DNA from: JBGMEA01 sp964444065
GTDB lineage: Bacteria > Bacillota > Clostridia > Eubacteriales > Anaerofustaceae
NCBI GenBank assembly: GCA_964444065.1
Contig: CAYUFL010000001.1
Span: 21,981 to 85,980 of the forward strand
DNA length: 64,000 nt
Reading direction: 5' to 3'
Under the pieces are notes generated by a model. The model worked only from the letters and a program-made list of their open reading frames with translations. It ran no database searches and was not told the origin of the DNA. Shown here in pieces: positions 1 to 8,620 of this stretch. Position 1 is the stretch's first letter. Each line of letters starts with the position of its first letter. A program made the translations under genes and the position numbers.

Positions 1-1228
1 CTCCGCCGGCACAATTCATGCCGTCGTCGCTGGATGTAATATAGATTGTGCCGTCATTGATCGTGACAGTGGTACTTTCGATACCTTCATAAGACTTTGT
101 AATCGCAATGCTGCCGCCGTTGATCGTGATGCTTGTATCGGCATGCATGCCGTCGTCTCCGGAATTCAGCGTCAGTTCACCGCCGCTGACTGTAACGGAA
201 TCATTGGCATGAATTGCATCATCTGCCGAATCGACCGTAAGGCTGCCGCCTGATATCGTAACTGCGGAAGAAGATTTAATCCCTTTCCCGCTGCTGCTTT
301 CTTCTTCCGAAGAAGAGCTGCTCATGCTGCTGCCGGGATTGTACAGAGAACTGGAGGAATTATTGATGCTGTTTGCGCTGCCTCCCCCGGAGGAAATCAT
401 GATGCTTCCTCCGTTGACCGTTACCGCAGACACCCCCTGAATACCGTCATTCCCTGCCGTAATATTCAATATGCCGCTGTCGATACGCACATATCCGAGA
501 GCACTTTCCGTCTCATTTGTTGCTTTGATCCCATCGCCGCCGGCATCGACGGTGATCGTCGCATTTTCAATTGCTACCGTATCTTTTCCGATAATACCGT
601 CATCTACCGAAACGATGTTGATCGTACCGTCCGTTATTTTCAGATCATCTTTACTTTTTATCCCGTTGTTGTAATTCGCATTTACGTTCAGCGTTCCGCT
701 TCCCGTAACGGAAAGATCCGCTTTGCTGAAAATAGCTGCATCGGGTTCTCCGTCTTCATCCGTATCGTAACTGCTTGCGTCGCTCACGGTATTTTCGGTC
801 CCTTCCGCAAGAATCAGCACGACTTTAAGCGCGTCATCAACATAGATCGGAGCACTGTCGCTGCAAACAATATCCACCCCGTTCAGAACGATACGTACCA
901 AATCATTATCCGTAGCATCCACCACGATCTGACCGTCGTTCAGACTTCCGCTGATCACATACGTTCCGGCGGACGAAATGGTGATGATATTCTTCTTAAC
1001 GCTTGCGCCGCTTCCGTCAACGGACGAATTGTTGTCCGATAGTGTAATGACGGTTGCGCTGTCGTCCCATGCCGCATCCGTATCTTCACTCGCAAAGGAA
1101 CTGTCGGACGGCGTGTCCGTATCGGTACTTGTATTTTTGGATGTGCATCCGTACAATGCAGGAACGACCATCGCGCACACAATCAGCAGAACCATCAATC
1201 GTTTCATCGTTTTTTTTGCTTTCTTCAT
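1..1228 (-). CDS. Carbohydrate-binding-domain lipoprotein, C-terminus outside window
   Basis: The reading frame opens at ATG 1228, nine bases behind an AAAGGG site, and stays open to the window edge, so the C-terminus is missing. Residues 1-28 form a lipoprotein signal: a Lys-rich start, a hydrophobic core and the lipobox LYGC. An acidic Ser/Thr linker follows. From about residue 60 the chain is built of short repeats with GGDG, DDGM or DDAI turns separated by beta-prone stretches such as SVTVSGGELTL, as in the calcium-binding right-handed beta-helix of the Cthe_2159-type carbohydrate-binding family. It is probably a surface lipoprotein that binds polysaccharide. The ligand is inferred from the family, not visible here. 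Confidence 0.75.
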   Translation of the reverse strand, partial: MKKAKKTMKRLMVLLIVCAMVVPALYGCTSKNTSTDTDTPSDSSFASEDTDAAWDDSATVITLSDNNSSVDGSGASVKKNIITISSAGTYVISGSLNDGQIVVDATDNDLVRIVLNGVDIVCSDSAPIYVDDALKVVLILAEGTENTVSDASSYDTDEDGEPDAAIFSKADLSVTGSGTLNVNANYNNGIKSKDDLKITDGTINIVSVDDGIIGKDTVAIENATITVDAGGDGIKATNETESALGYVRIDSGILNITAGNDGIQGVSAVTVNGGSIMISSGGGSANSINNSSSSLYNPGSSMSSSSSEEESSSGKGIKSSSAVTISGGSLTVDSADDAIHANDSVTVSGGELTLNSGDDGMHADTSITINGGSIAITKSYEGIESTTVTINDGTIYITSSDDGMNCAGG

Positions 1229-1371
1229 TTCTTCAATCCCTTTACGTTAAATTTACACTTGATAGGTTTGATTATATGGCTGAATGTGACAGTCTCATGA
1301 ACATTTCGTGACGATTGCCGTTTTCGCCCTTACCTGAAACGTTTTTAATAATTCACACCGGGATTTTCCAC

Positions 1372-1403
1372 AATAAAAAAGAAACCCGCATGACGCAGGT
1401 TTC
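1372..1403 (-). terminator. Intrinsic terminator of the PH-domain gene
   Basis: The arms GAAACC/GGTTTC plus GC/GC (one mismatch) span 1381-1403. Read on the minus strand they are followed by a run of six T. The element lies just downstream of the stop at 1428. Confidence 0.75.
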
Positions 1404-1427
1404 CGTTTTCGATCAAACCAATCCTAT

Positions 1428-1805
1428 TTATTTCAGAACAAAATCTCCGATGAATTTGCAGATACCTCTGATATCTACACTGCCGCCGAATTCCAGTTTT
1501 ACTTTCCCGAGTCCGCTGAACCAAAGTTCCATCTCGCTGTCCAAATCGAATGATCCTGCTGTCTCGACCGAAAATGCTTGAATTTTTGCATAAGGCAGAG
1601 AAGAATAATCTTTTTTCTTTCCTGAAATCCCCTGTACATTGATTGTGATAATGCGCTTGTTCGTAAAAACCACCATGTCTCTGATTGCCTGAAAAGTCAT
1701 CACGACGGCTTCTCCGTCAATCAACAGAGGCTGCACCATTGACACTCCGCTGTTGAGATCGACCGGTTTGAGTTTAAAGACTGCATCTTTGCCAAAATCT
1801 ATCAT
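1428..1805 (-). CDS. PH-domain protein (bPH family)
   Basis: The protein has 125 residues with no signal peptide or membrane segment. It starts at ATG 1805 behind AGGGGGATC. The core (residues about 35-125) has the pattern of small bacterial pleckstrin-homology-like domains: FTNKRIITINVQG, then SLPYAKIQAFSVETAG, alternating beta strands, and a C-terminal helix IRGICKFIGDFVL. These proteins are cytosolic and widespread in Bacillota, and their ligand is generally unknown. The gene is monocistronic, with its own terminator downstream and the permease terminator upstream. The family is clear but no specific role can be given. Confidence 0.8.
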   Translation of the reverse strand: MIDFGKDAVFKLKPVDLNSGVSMVQPLLIDGEAVVMTFQAIRDMVVFTNKRIITINVQGISGKKKDYSSLPYAKIQAFSVETAGSFDLDSEMELWFSGLGKVKLEFGGSVDIRGICKFIGDFVLK

Positions 1806-1882
1806 TGTAGATCCCCCTGGTATTTTAATATATACTATTATAATACAAAATTATTTGAATACACAAGTAAATTATCTGAAAA

Positions 1883-1918
1883 ATAAAAAACAGGCATCTG
1901 AATAGAATACCTGTTTTA
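1883..1918 (-). terminator. Intrinsic terminator of the NCS2 permease gene
   Basis: On the minus strand the arms AACAGG and CCTGTT enclose a 15-base loop and are followed by TTTTATTTTT, 30 bases after the permease stop. Confidence 0.7.
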
Positions 1919-1943
1919 CGGAATGCTTCGAATGACTGATCTG

Positions 1944-3356
1944 TTACGGAATCATTTCCGTCTTTTCTTCTTTATTCTTCTTGCCGATGTTCAGGACAAT
2001 ATTCATCAGAATACCGAAAATTGCCGCACCAGCGATGCACGGGACATCCAATCCGAAAAACGGAATGTTTCCGCCGTAGGCATACTGTCCGCCCAAACCG
2101 ATAATCATAATCGTTGCGATGACTGCGATATTCTTCGCACTGAACATGTCTACCTTTTTCTCGATCATAATGGCTACGCCCTGTGCTGCAATTGCCCCGA
2201 ACAAATAGATTTCCAACCCGCCGATGACAGCTGTCGGAATCGCATAAATCGCATTAATCAGCGGCGTGAAGCATGCAAGCACCATTGCCACCACCGATGC
2301 ACCGAGCAGCACCCAGATGGAAAACACGCGTGTAATTGCCATTGCACTGATATTTTCGCCGTAATTCGTGCCTGCAGGTCCGCCGAGCAAACCGGAAACG
2401 ATATCGCCGATGCCGTCACCGATCAGATTGCTTCCCAACAGATCGGCGATGCGATAGCGTTTATCCGATCCTTTTTTCTTTGCGAGGTCGTTCACATAAA
2501 TATCAAGCTGATAGACATGCGCCGTTGACTCCGGTATCGTTGCGATTGCAATCGGCATAATTGCTGCCACTGCCAACCATGATGCTTTCGGCAACGTGAA
2601 TTCGGGCAGGGCAAAAATGCCGCTTGCCGTACCGTCCGAAAGTACCTTGAACAAGTCAATCCCCGTAATCAGCTGGATCACATAAGCCGTTATACATCCG
2701 AGAATCGGACCGAGCAGAAGGGGAAGCTGACCGAACATCCCTTTTAAATAGACCGAGAACAGAATCGTTGAGATCAGTGTCACCAAAGAAATAATCCAAG
2801 CCATATTGGTTGCGAGTGCTACTTGGGATGCGCTGACCGAAACTGCACCCAACGTATTGATCGCAATGGAAGATGCATCCGACAGCGCTGTGCCTGCCAA
2901 TGTCAGCCCGATCACCATCGCAATCGGACCTGTCACGCTTGCCGGCAGTATTTTTTCGATGGAATCTCTTCCAAAGCGCCTGACAATCAGCCCTGCTGCA
3001 ATCGAAACAATCCCCGACATCATGATTCCAAACTGTGCGATCGCGATCTTATCGTTGAGTGCAAGACCTGCGAGGGCTTCGGAACTCATCAGACTGCCGA
3101 TGGCCGCAACATAAGAAAAGCTCGATCCGTAGTAAAGGGGAATTTTTCTTCCCGTTACGAGGATAAAGCATATCGTTGCAAGTCCGCTTGCAAAAATAGT
3201 GGTTGAAATATGAAATCCCGTGATAATGGCAACTGCGACAGTTGCAGGAAACATGACGATTACCTGCTGAATCGAATACAACAGCAGTTTCAAAAAGGGC
3301 GGTCGCTCGTCAGGCAGATAACCGCTTGTTGTTTGTGTAGTCTGATTTGTTGTCAT
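1944..3356 (-). CDS. NCS2 nucleobase permease (uracil/xanthine type)
   Basis: This 470-residue integral membrane protein has about 12-14 hydrophobic segments and fits the length of the UraA/PyrP/PbuX branch of the nucleobase:cation symporter-2 family. The start of TM3, YYGSSFSYVAAIGSL, and the central motif IATIPESTAHVYQL (an acidic residue in the substrate site of UraA-type carriers) support the call. GGPAGTNYGENISAMAITRV matches the NCS2 signature. The start at ATG 3356 follows AAGGAGAGG. The gene lies 142 bases downstream of the MarR gene on the same strand, so the two may be cotranscribed. Uracil is the likeliest substrate by similarity, with xanthine possible. Confidence 0.85.
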   Translation of the reverse strand: MTTNQTTQTTSGYLPDERPPFLKLLLYSIQQVIVMFPATVAVAIITGFHISTTIFASGLATICFILVTGRKIPLYYGSSFSYVAAIGSLMSSEALAGLALNDKIAIAQFGIMMSGIVSIAAGLIVRRFGRDSIEKILPASVTGPIAMVIGLTLAGTALSDASSIAINTLGAVSVSASQVALATNMAWIISLVTLISTILFSVYLKGMFGQLPLLLGPILGCITAYVIQLITGIDLFKVLSDGTASGIFALPEFTLPKASWLAVAAIMPIAIATIPESTAHVYQLDIYVNDLAKKKGSDKRYRIADLLGSNLIGDGIGDIVSGLLGGPAGTNYGENISAMAITRVFSIWVLLGASVVAMVLACFTPLINAIYAIPTAVIGGLEIYLFGAIAAQGVAIMIEKKVDMFSAKNIAVIATIMIIGLGGQYAYGGNIPFFGLDVPCIAGAAIFGILMNIVLNIGKKNKEEKTEMIP

Positions 3357-3498
3357 AAATCCTCTCCTTAATCATATAATAAACTGCATTGCTTTCACTT
3401 TCGGCAACATCGATCCAAAGCGGAAGCATGATCGCCGTACTGCCAAAATACGCACAAAAGTGATTTGCTCAAATGGTACGCCATTGGAGCGCTTCGCG

Positions 3499-3921
3499 TT
3501 ATCTGCAGTTCTTGACTGAATTTTCCATTACTTTTTCCATCAATCGACCGAAAACATCTCGTTCTATCTCGGTAAGATTTTCCGTCATCAGATCCTGCCA
3601 TTTATCATGCACCTGCAGAATAGTCTTGTTGACTTCCACTGCTTTTTCTGTCGGGAAAAGATGATATTCCCTTCGATCCGTCTCATTCGGTTTTTTTACC
3701 ACATACCCCTGGCTTTCGAGCATCGAGATCACTTTCGCAGAAGTACTTTTGTCGATCAGCAAATAATGCGACAGTTCTTCCTGGGTACATCCCGGATTCT
3801 CACAAATCCCGAGAACAAACATATATTGTCCACTGGTGATACCTACGCTCTTCAGGTTTTCGTTAATGAACATATGTGTCCTCCGGTAACTGACCGAAAT
3901 ATACTTTGAGATATCTTTCAT
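3499..3921 (-). CDS. MarR-family transcriptional regulator
   Basis: This 140-residue winged-helix protein starts at ATG 3921 behind GAGGATAATA. Helix-turn-helix and wing are recognisable: CTQEELSHYLLIDKSTSAKV for helices 3-4, then GYVVKKPNETDRREYHLF with the MarR-typical DxR wing. The gene precedes the NCS2 permease in the same direction and is divergent from the RNA transcribed from 3984-4012. The minus-strand extended -10 TGATAAAAT (3967-3975) lies right beside the plus-strand -35, so one bound dimer could affect both transcripts. The effector is unknown. Confidence 0.88.
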   Translation of the reverse strand: MKDISKYISVSYRRTHMFINENLKSVGITSGQYMFVLGICENPGCTQEELSHYLLIDKSTSAKVISMLESQGYVVKKPNETDRREYHLFPTEKAVEVNKTILQVHDKWQDLMTENLTEIERDVFGRLMEKVMENSVKNCR

Positions 3922-3983
3922 TATTATCCTCGCTTATTAAGTTTCGTATGCAACTTTATTTATTGAATTTTATCACAGAATTA

Positions 3984-4012
3984 TTGACAAAACAGGTAAC
4001 ACTCTCTATAAT
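3984..4012 (+). promoter_or_regulatory. Consensus sigma-A promoter for the structured RNA
   Basis: TTGACA (3984-3989), a 17-base spacer and TATAAT (4007-4012) match the consensus exactly. The expected start is about 4019. No plausible plus-strand gene follows before the terminator at 4206-4250. Confidence 0.85.
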
Positions 4013-4036
4013 AATAGTTGCTAACACCACTATTAT
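4011..4036. promoter_or_regulatory. Inverted repeat over the RNA promoter start, possible MarR operator
   Basis: ATAATAGT (4011-4018) and ACTATTAT (4029-4036) are perfect inverted arms with a 10-base spacer. They overlap the -10 box and the likely start of the plus-strand RNA and lie upstream of the divergent marR gene. Position and size suit a MarR dimer. Binding is inferred. Confidence 0.5.
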
Positions 4037-4246
4037 ATGAACCTGATCCATCGAATCGTCACTTTGAAAAGTATAACATACATCAAAGTGTTTGTCACCG
4101 AATAATGCCTCTTTCGGAAAAGTATGGATCACCCTGCTGTCGGGAAACCGACAGCAACTTCCTAAGCGTTCCAGTATATATTCAGTATATTTGTCCTTCC
4201 TTTCAAACAAAAAGACCTGCACGGGGAAGCATGGTCTTTTTGTTTT
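4019..4246 (+). ncRNA. Candidate structured non-coding RNA (three-way junction plus GAAA hairpin)
   Basis: A perfect-consensus promoter upstream and a strong terminator downstream delimit about 228 nt without a credible gene. Inside, 4044-4051 pairs perfectly with 4124-4131 (8 bp). This closing stem encloses two hairpins: 4060-4067/4083-4090 (8 bp, extended by GTAT/ATAC at 4071-4081) and 4098-4102/4113-4117 (5 bp). A separate 9-bp stem at 4135-4156 is capped by GAAA. The GNRA loop reads correctly only on the plus strand, in agreement with the promoter. I do not recognise it as 6S RNA, tmRNA, RNase P, SRP RNA or a known riboswitch. A 13-codon frame starting at 4124 is the only peptide alternative, and its ribosome site is poor. 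Confidence 0.6.
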
Positions 4247-4250
4247 TTAT
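4206..4250. terminator. Bidirectional terminator between the RNA and the MATE gene
   Basis: CAAAAAGACC (4208-4217) and GGTCTTTTTG (4233-4242) are perfect 10-base arms with T-runs on both strands. The element ends the plus-strand RNA and the minus-strand MATE gene, whose stop is at 4254. Confidence 0.85.
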
Positions 4251-4253
4251 TCT

Positions 4254-5648
4254 TTATTTTTTTTGAATGCTCTGCTCCGGTTGAGCATTGAGTACAATCT
4301 GTTCTTTACGGAACATAATATAAGTCAGCAGCGCTGCACCGATATCCGCTACCGGACCTGCATACAGGATTCCTTCGATCCCCCAGAAAATCGGGAATAT
4401 CAGGATCAACGGGATTAAAAAGAAAATCTGACGGGTCAATGACAGCAATGATGCTTTTTGCGGTTTCCCGACCGACTGAAAATAGCCGGACATCGGAATC
4501 TGAAAACCTGCCGCAAAAAGACCCAAAAGAAAAATACGAAATGCCAGTACCGCAAAATGCGTATAAGTCTCATTTTCCGCTCCGAAGACAGAGATAATCG
4601 CCTGCGGAAAAATCATGAAACAAAGCCATCCGACAAATGATACCGCGCAAGTATAGATCAATACCGTTTTTAATGCTGCTTTCACTCTCGCATAATTTTC
4701 GGCACCATAGTTAAATCCGATAATTGGTTGTGCACCGATACCGATCCCGAGTATCACGGAAATCACGATCATATTGACCTTCATGACAATCCCCATGACG
4801 GAAAGAGGAACTTCGCTTCCGTAGGCGGAAAGCGCACCATAGTATTTAAGAGAATTATTTAAAACGATCTGTACAAACACACCGGAAAGCTGCGTGATGA
4901 GACTTGCCATACCCAATATTACAATCGTTTTGGCATAATTGAATTTCAGCTTCACATACGACCAGCGAAAATCAATGTGTTTGAACCGCATAAGATACAA
5001 TGCGGAAAAACCAAAACCGAATATCTGCCCGATTACGGTTGCCATCGCGGCACCTTGCACGCCGAGGTGAAGGGTAAAAATGAAGATCGGATCGAGTATC
5101 GTATTCAGAATCGCTCCGCTGAGTATCGAAAGCATCGAATAGCGCGGACTGCCGTCCGCACGAATCACTGCATTCAGTGTCAGCGTCATCATCATGAACG
5201 GTATTCCGATGAGGGTAACGGAGGTATAATCCAGCGCATACTGCAAAATAAGGTCCGTTGCACCGAACAGCATCATCAGCTGAGGGAGAAACAACGCACT
5301 GATACCGGCAAGCAGAATACCGAATATCAATGACATCACCAGTCCTGTACCGAAACCTTCCGATGCTTCTTCTCTGCTCCCCTGTCCAAGCAGAAGGCTG
5401 GTATTGGCGGCGCATCCGTTGCCGATCATCAGTGAAATTGCCAGGGTCAGAGAAACGAGAGGAAATGCCACATTGGTTGCAGCATTGCCCAGATAACCGA
5501 CACCCTGACCGATAAAAATTTGGTCGACTATATTATAAACGGAATTCACAAGCATGGAAATCACGCTGGGAACTGCAAATTTTCTGATTAATAAAGAAAT
5601 CTTTTCACTACCCAAAGGGTTTACTCTGTTTTGTACATTCTCCTGCAC
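4254..5648 (-). CDS. MATE-family multidrug/metabolite exporter
   Basis: The product has 464 residues and 12 predicted membrane segments in two similar halves, as usual for MATE transporters driven by Na+ or H+. Typical elements are the first helix PSVISMLVNSVYNIVDQIFI, GNAATNVAFPLVSL and, in the second half, GIGAQPIIGFNYGAENYARV. I place the start at GTG 5648 (VQENVQNRVNPLG) because AGAAAGG lies 10 bases upstream. A longer frame to TTG 5705 would begin almost inside the -10 box TATAAT near 5716. Substrate unknown. It is monocistronic. Confidence 0.85.
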   Translation of the reverse strand: MQENVQNRVNPLGSEKISLLIRKFAVPSVISMLVNSVYNIVDQIFIGQGVGYLGNAATNVAFPLVSLTLAISLMIGNGCAANTSLLLGQGSREEASEGFGTGLVMSLIFGILLAGISALFLPQLMMLFGATDLILQYALDYTSVTLIGIPFMMMTLTLNAVIRADGSPRYSMLSILSGAILNTILDPIFIFTLHLGVQGAAMATVIGQIFGFGFSALYLMRFKHIDFRWSYVKLKFNYAKTIVILGMASLITQLSGVFVQIVLNNSLKYYGALSAYGSEVPLSVMGIVMKVNMIVISVILGIGIGAQPIIGFNYGAENYARVKAALKTVLIYTCAVSFVGWLCFMIFPQAIISVFGAENETYTHFAVLAFRIFLLGLFAAGFQIPMSGYFQSVGKPQKASLLSLTRQIFFLIPLILIFPIFWGIEGILYAGPVADIGAALLTYIMFRKEQIVLNAQPEQSIQKK

Positions 5649-5811
5649 GCGAACACAACCTTTCTTCTCATCTCGACTGAACATTACAGTACAATTGAGA
5701 TACAATAAATTATTATAACAAAAAAATAGGAATTATGCCATAAAATCATAAGGATTCCATCTGAATTATTTTTTCTCGTACGGAGCACATCTCAACCAAA
5801 ACGGTTTTCGG

Positions 5812-5841
5812 CAATAAAAAAAGGGCAGGTGCCCTTTTTCT
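5812..5841 (-). terminator. Terminator of the ATP-grasp ligase gene
   Basis: On the minus strand AAAAAGGGCA and TGCCCTTTTTTT form a tight stem with a very short loop, four bases after the stop at 5845. Confidence 0.85.
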
Positions 5842-5844
5842 GAT

Positions 5845-7173
5845 TTACGCATTCACATACATGGAGCCCAGAGAAAACCCGTCATGCTGCGCTGAAATAA
5901 TCGCCTGCCTGCCCGCACGGGAGAACACGCCGCTGAATCGTCCGTCGTACAAATACAGTCCTGTAATATTCCCGAACATATCGACAACAAGCTCTCCATC
6001 CTCATCGAAATAGCAATTGAGGGTTTCAAAGGGCGCAACGTATTCCTGCAGGAGAAAATCGTTCTTGATCCCAAGTTCGAGTGCGTTTGACCAATCCTCA
6101 TCACTGAGTTCAATTCCTGCATATACAAATTTGGACGCATACATATCGGATGGTTTGATAATCCATTTGTCTTTGTTCAGCAGCACTTCGTTGTAATCAT
6201 AATTGCCGCTGCTGAGCACCGTAGTAAACGGGAAATGATCCGATACAAACCGGTTTTCTTCTTCGGTCAAAAACGCCTGCGTTTCCGGTCTGCGCAAAAT
6301 TGCAAACAGCAGCTTGACATGCGCAATCTGAGAACGGATATGCCCGATAATACATACCTTGCCTTCCAACACGCTTTGAACAAAATCTTCGCAGGTATCT
6401 TTCTTTGCCATGATTTCGCCGGTAACGGCTCTGCGATAAACAGCATCGATCTTTCTGTCCTGCGCATACAAATCACCATCCCGATAAGTCAGTTTTCGAA
6501 TATCGGCAATGATAGCATCGCAGCCTTTTTTCTCAAAAGACTGTCGGAAGATTTCGAATTCGTTCGAAATCCCGCTCTCCAGAAAATCAACAATCGCGAC
6601 AAGGGGACGTTCCACCCGAGCCGGATACTGCGCGTAGACATCCATGAATCCGTCAACAAGACTGTCAAACAACTCGTAACGTCCCACATCCAGATCCTTG
6701 GAGAATTTATGGAACGCATATGTTTCGGAAAGTCCGTCCGCGATATCCGTTTCTTCCGCCATGCCGCTCGATCCGTCCGTATTGAATTCGCAGAATTTAA
6801 ACGTTCCCGCGTCTTCGTTGTAAAACAAATCAATTCTTGCAATCGGAATGAGTGCTTCATACCGGCAAACAGACAAGATCATACTTTCCAGAAGCGGATC
6901 AAACCGAAATAATTTACGGTAAGTATCATCGTCGAGATATTTCTGCGTTACCTTTTGCAAAATGCGATATGTCGTATTTGCAATATATTCAAAGTGCGCA
7001 ATGATTTCTTTATTGAACAGTTTCGGAATCAGGAGAAATTCCACGGGAAATGTATCAAAATAATCAGCATCTTCCTTCAGCTTCTGCTTAAATGCGCAGA
7101 TTTCATGGTAGGTGCGTTCATCATAGTCTTTTATGATTTGCAGGTATTTCTGGTTCATTTCACTTGTTTTCAT
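5845..7173 (-). CDS. Glutathionylspermidine-synthase-like ATP-grasp ligase
   Basis: The 442-residue cytosolic protein resembles the C-terminal synthetase part of glutathionylspermidine synthase and related circularly arranged ATP-grasp ligases. Signature regions are ARIDLFYNEDAGTFKFCEFN (substrate pocket), FNTDGSSGMAEE, KWIIKPSDMYASKFVYAG (ATP-binding Lys) and LLQEYVAPFETLN. It starts at ATG 7173 behind AAGGAG. It sits 107 bases downstream of a glutamate-cysteine ligase gene on the same strand and is followed by a strong terminator, so the pair looks like one unit. I infer that it adds an amino acid or amine to gamma-glutamylcysteine. Whether the product is glutathione or another thiol cannot be read here. 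Confidence 0.7.
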   Translation of the reverse strand: MKTSEMNQKYLQIIKDYDERTYHEICAFKQKLKEDADYFDTFPVEFLLIPKLFNKEIIAHFEYIANTTYRILQKVTQKYLDDDTYRKLFRFDPLLESMILSVCRYEALIPIARIDLFYNEDAGTFKFCEFNTDGSSGMAEETDIADGLSETYAFHKFSKDLDVGRYELFDSLVDGFMDVYAQYPARVERPLVAIVDFLESGISNEFEIFRQSFEKKGCDAIIADIRKLTYRDGDLYAQDRKIDAVYRRAVTGEIMAKKDTCEDFVQSVLEGKVCIIGHIRSQIAHVKLLFAILRRPETQAFLTEEENRFVSDHFPFTTVLSSGNYDYNEVLLNKDKWIIKPSDMYASKFVYAGIELSDEDWSNALELGIKNDFLLQEYVAPFETLNCYFDEDGELVVDMFGNITGLYLYDGRFSGVFSRAGRQAIISAQHDGFSLGSMYVNA

Positions 7174-7280
7174 GTCATCGGCTCCTTATCTTGAGGTGCA
7201 TTTCCATGCACAGGCTTCCCCCTAAAGACCTTTTGCGTTTCATGCAGTGAAGTAGTTTACGTGTTTTTTATATCGATATT

Positions 7281-8516
7281 CTATTGCAGCGTCATTTCGT
7301 ATAAATGCATTTTCGATTTTGCACAGAGTCGAAATGCTTCCAGATAATGTGCCTCGTCTCCCAGCACATCGCCCGCATCGTCCAGCATCTGCAGGATAAA
7401 ATCACAAACAGGGACATCGCGATACGTTGCATCATTGCCTTTTTGTATCAGATCTGCCTTTAACTGAGCCGCATCACGGTTTGCAAATCCCGCAAAGACA
7501 TCCGTATATTTTTTCAGATTGTTCTCATTGTAAAACAATCCCTTAATCAACGCCGTATACGCAAGCATATATTCCTTCGGCAGCGAATCCGCCATGCGGA
7601 TTTCGATATAATGACGTACTCTCACATCAGGGAAAAACATCCCGATCGCATAATCGATATCTGTTTCACTCATACATTCGTCAGCAAACAATTCGGACAG
7701 CGTGTGTTCTCCCGTAAAGCTCAACAAACCATCTTTGTGCGTGACAACCGCAGGTCTGTCATACAGATACTGTGCATATTCCCGATAACCGAACGGGCGG
7801 TCAAGTGCGCCCGGCACGATACCGGAACGCTCGGGATCCACTTCATCCCATATCCGCGCACGCAGCATATGCCGGGCGACGGGCATTCCTTCGAAATACG
7901 GTGCGTTGTCTGTCATGAAATAAAGAAACGGACTCAGGCAATTTGCCAACCGAAATTTCTTGCGAAAATCATCTTCGGACGTATAATCGATCGATACCTG
8001 CACCGATGCGGTTCCTTTCATCATATTCAGCGCATATCGTCCCTTCGTCGGCAGATATGCCGCCATTTGCATGTATCGTGTTTTCGGAATCATTTCCAAC
8101 TCATCGGTACGGCTTGCGGGGTGGTATCCGTATGTCGCAAGCATCAGTCCGAGCGGGTTCAATACCGCATTCAATTCATTGCGAAAAGCATCGTATTCAG
8201 CGGCAAGCGCATCCATCGATCGTTGCGGCTCCAGACTGACTTCAAGCTGCGCGGCGGGTTCCAATGTCAGATAGGATCCTTTTCTTTTCAGCCCAAGGAG
8301 CGCCCCGTCAATGATGACTTCTTCTTCATATTTTGCGCTCAATTCACGCAGAATACCCAATAAGCCCGGGTTGGTTGTATAGCCTACGCTTTTTTTTGTT
8401 TTGGCATCTATAATAAAATGCTCGATTTCCACACCGAGCTTAAAATCTGTCGGGGTCTTTTCGCCCTGCCTGATATATTCTGCAATCAGACTGATATTCT
8501 GTTCCTTACAAGACAT
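7281..8516 (-). CDS. Glutamate-cysteine ligase (GCS2-type)
   Basis: The product (411 residues) makes gamma-glutamylcysteine from glutamate, cysteine and ATP. Family features are LGVEIEHFIID near the N-terminus (metal and glutamate binding), LTLEPAAQLEVSLEPQ, the MKGTASVQVSIDY strand and RHYIEIRMADSLP near the C-terminus. ATG 8516 is the best start, because GGAG lies seven bases upstream. Frames reaching 8537 or TTG 8567 run into the extended -10 TGATATAAT at 8554-8562. It is the first gene of a pair with the ATP-grasp ligase at 5845-7173. The substrates are known for the family, and the end product of this pair is inferred. Confidence 0.85.
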   Translation of the reverse strand: MSCKEQNISLIAEYIRQGEKTPTDFKLGVEIEHFIIDAKTKKSVGYTTNPGLLGILRELSAKYEEEVIIDGALLGLKRKGSYLTLEPAAQLEVSLEPQRSMDALAAEYDAFRNELNAVLNPLGLMLATYGYHPASRTDELEMIPKTRYMQMAAYLPTKGRYALNMMKGTASVQVSIDYTSEDDFRKKFRLANCLSPFLYFMTDNAPYFEGMPVARHMLRARIWDEVDPERSGIVPGALDRPFGYREYAQYLYDRPAVVTHKDGLLSFTGEHTLSELFADECMSETDIDYAIGMFFPDVRVRHYIEIRMADSLPKEYMLAYTALIKGLFYNENNLKKYTDVFAGFANRDAAQLKADLIQKGNDATYRDVPVCDFILQMLDDAGDVLGDEAHYLEAFRLCAKSKMHLYEMTLQ

Positions 8517-8553
8517 AACTGTGCTCCAAAAATCCATCGTTTTCTTTCGTATT

Positions 8554-8562
8554 ATTATATCA
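8554..8562 (-). promoter_or_regulatory. Extended -10 promoter of the glutamate-cysteine ligase gene
   Basis: TGATATAAT reads on the minus strand 38 bases before ATG 8516. A good -35 is not obvious, as is common with extended -10 promoters. It argues against the longer gene starts. Confidence 0.65.
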
Positions 8563-8620
8563 CACAATATCGTACAACGTCACTGTCAAACAAATTCATA
8601 GCAATAAAGTCGGAATTAGT

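Noticed and set aside
1944..2528. Long plus-strand open frame opposite the permease
   Set aside because: It lies antisense within a clear NCS2 gene and its Cys/His-rich translation is an artefact of hydrophobic codons read in reverse.
3956..4222. Open frame of 88 codons on the minus strand over the RNA region
   Set aside because: No ribosome site, overlaps the marR promoter, and the promoter, terminator and GNRA loop all point to a plus-strand RNA.
4018..4266. Open frame of 82 codons on the plus strand
   Set aside because: No Shine-Dalgarno site, starts at the transcription start and reads through a strong terminator. The composition is not protein-like.
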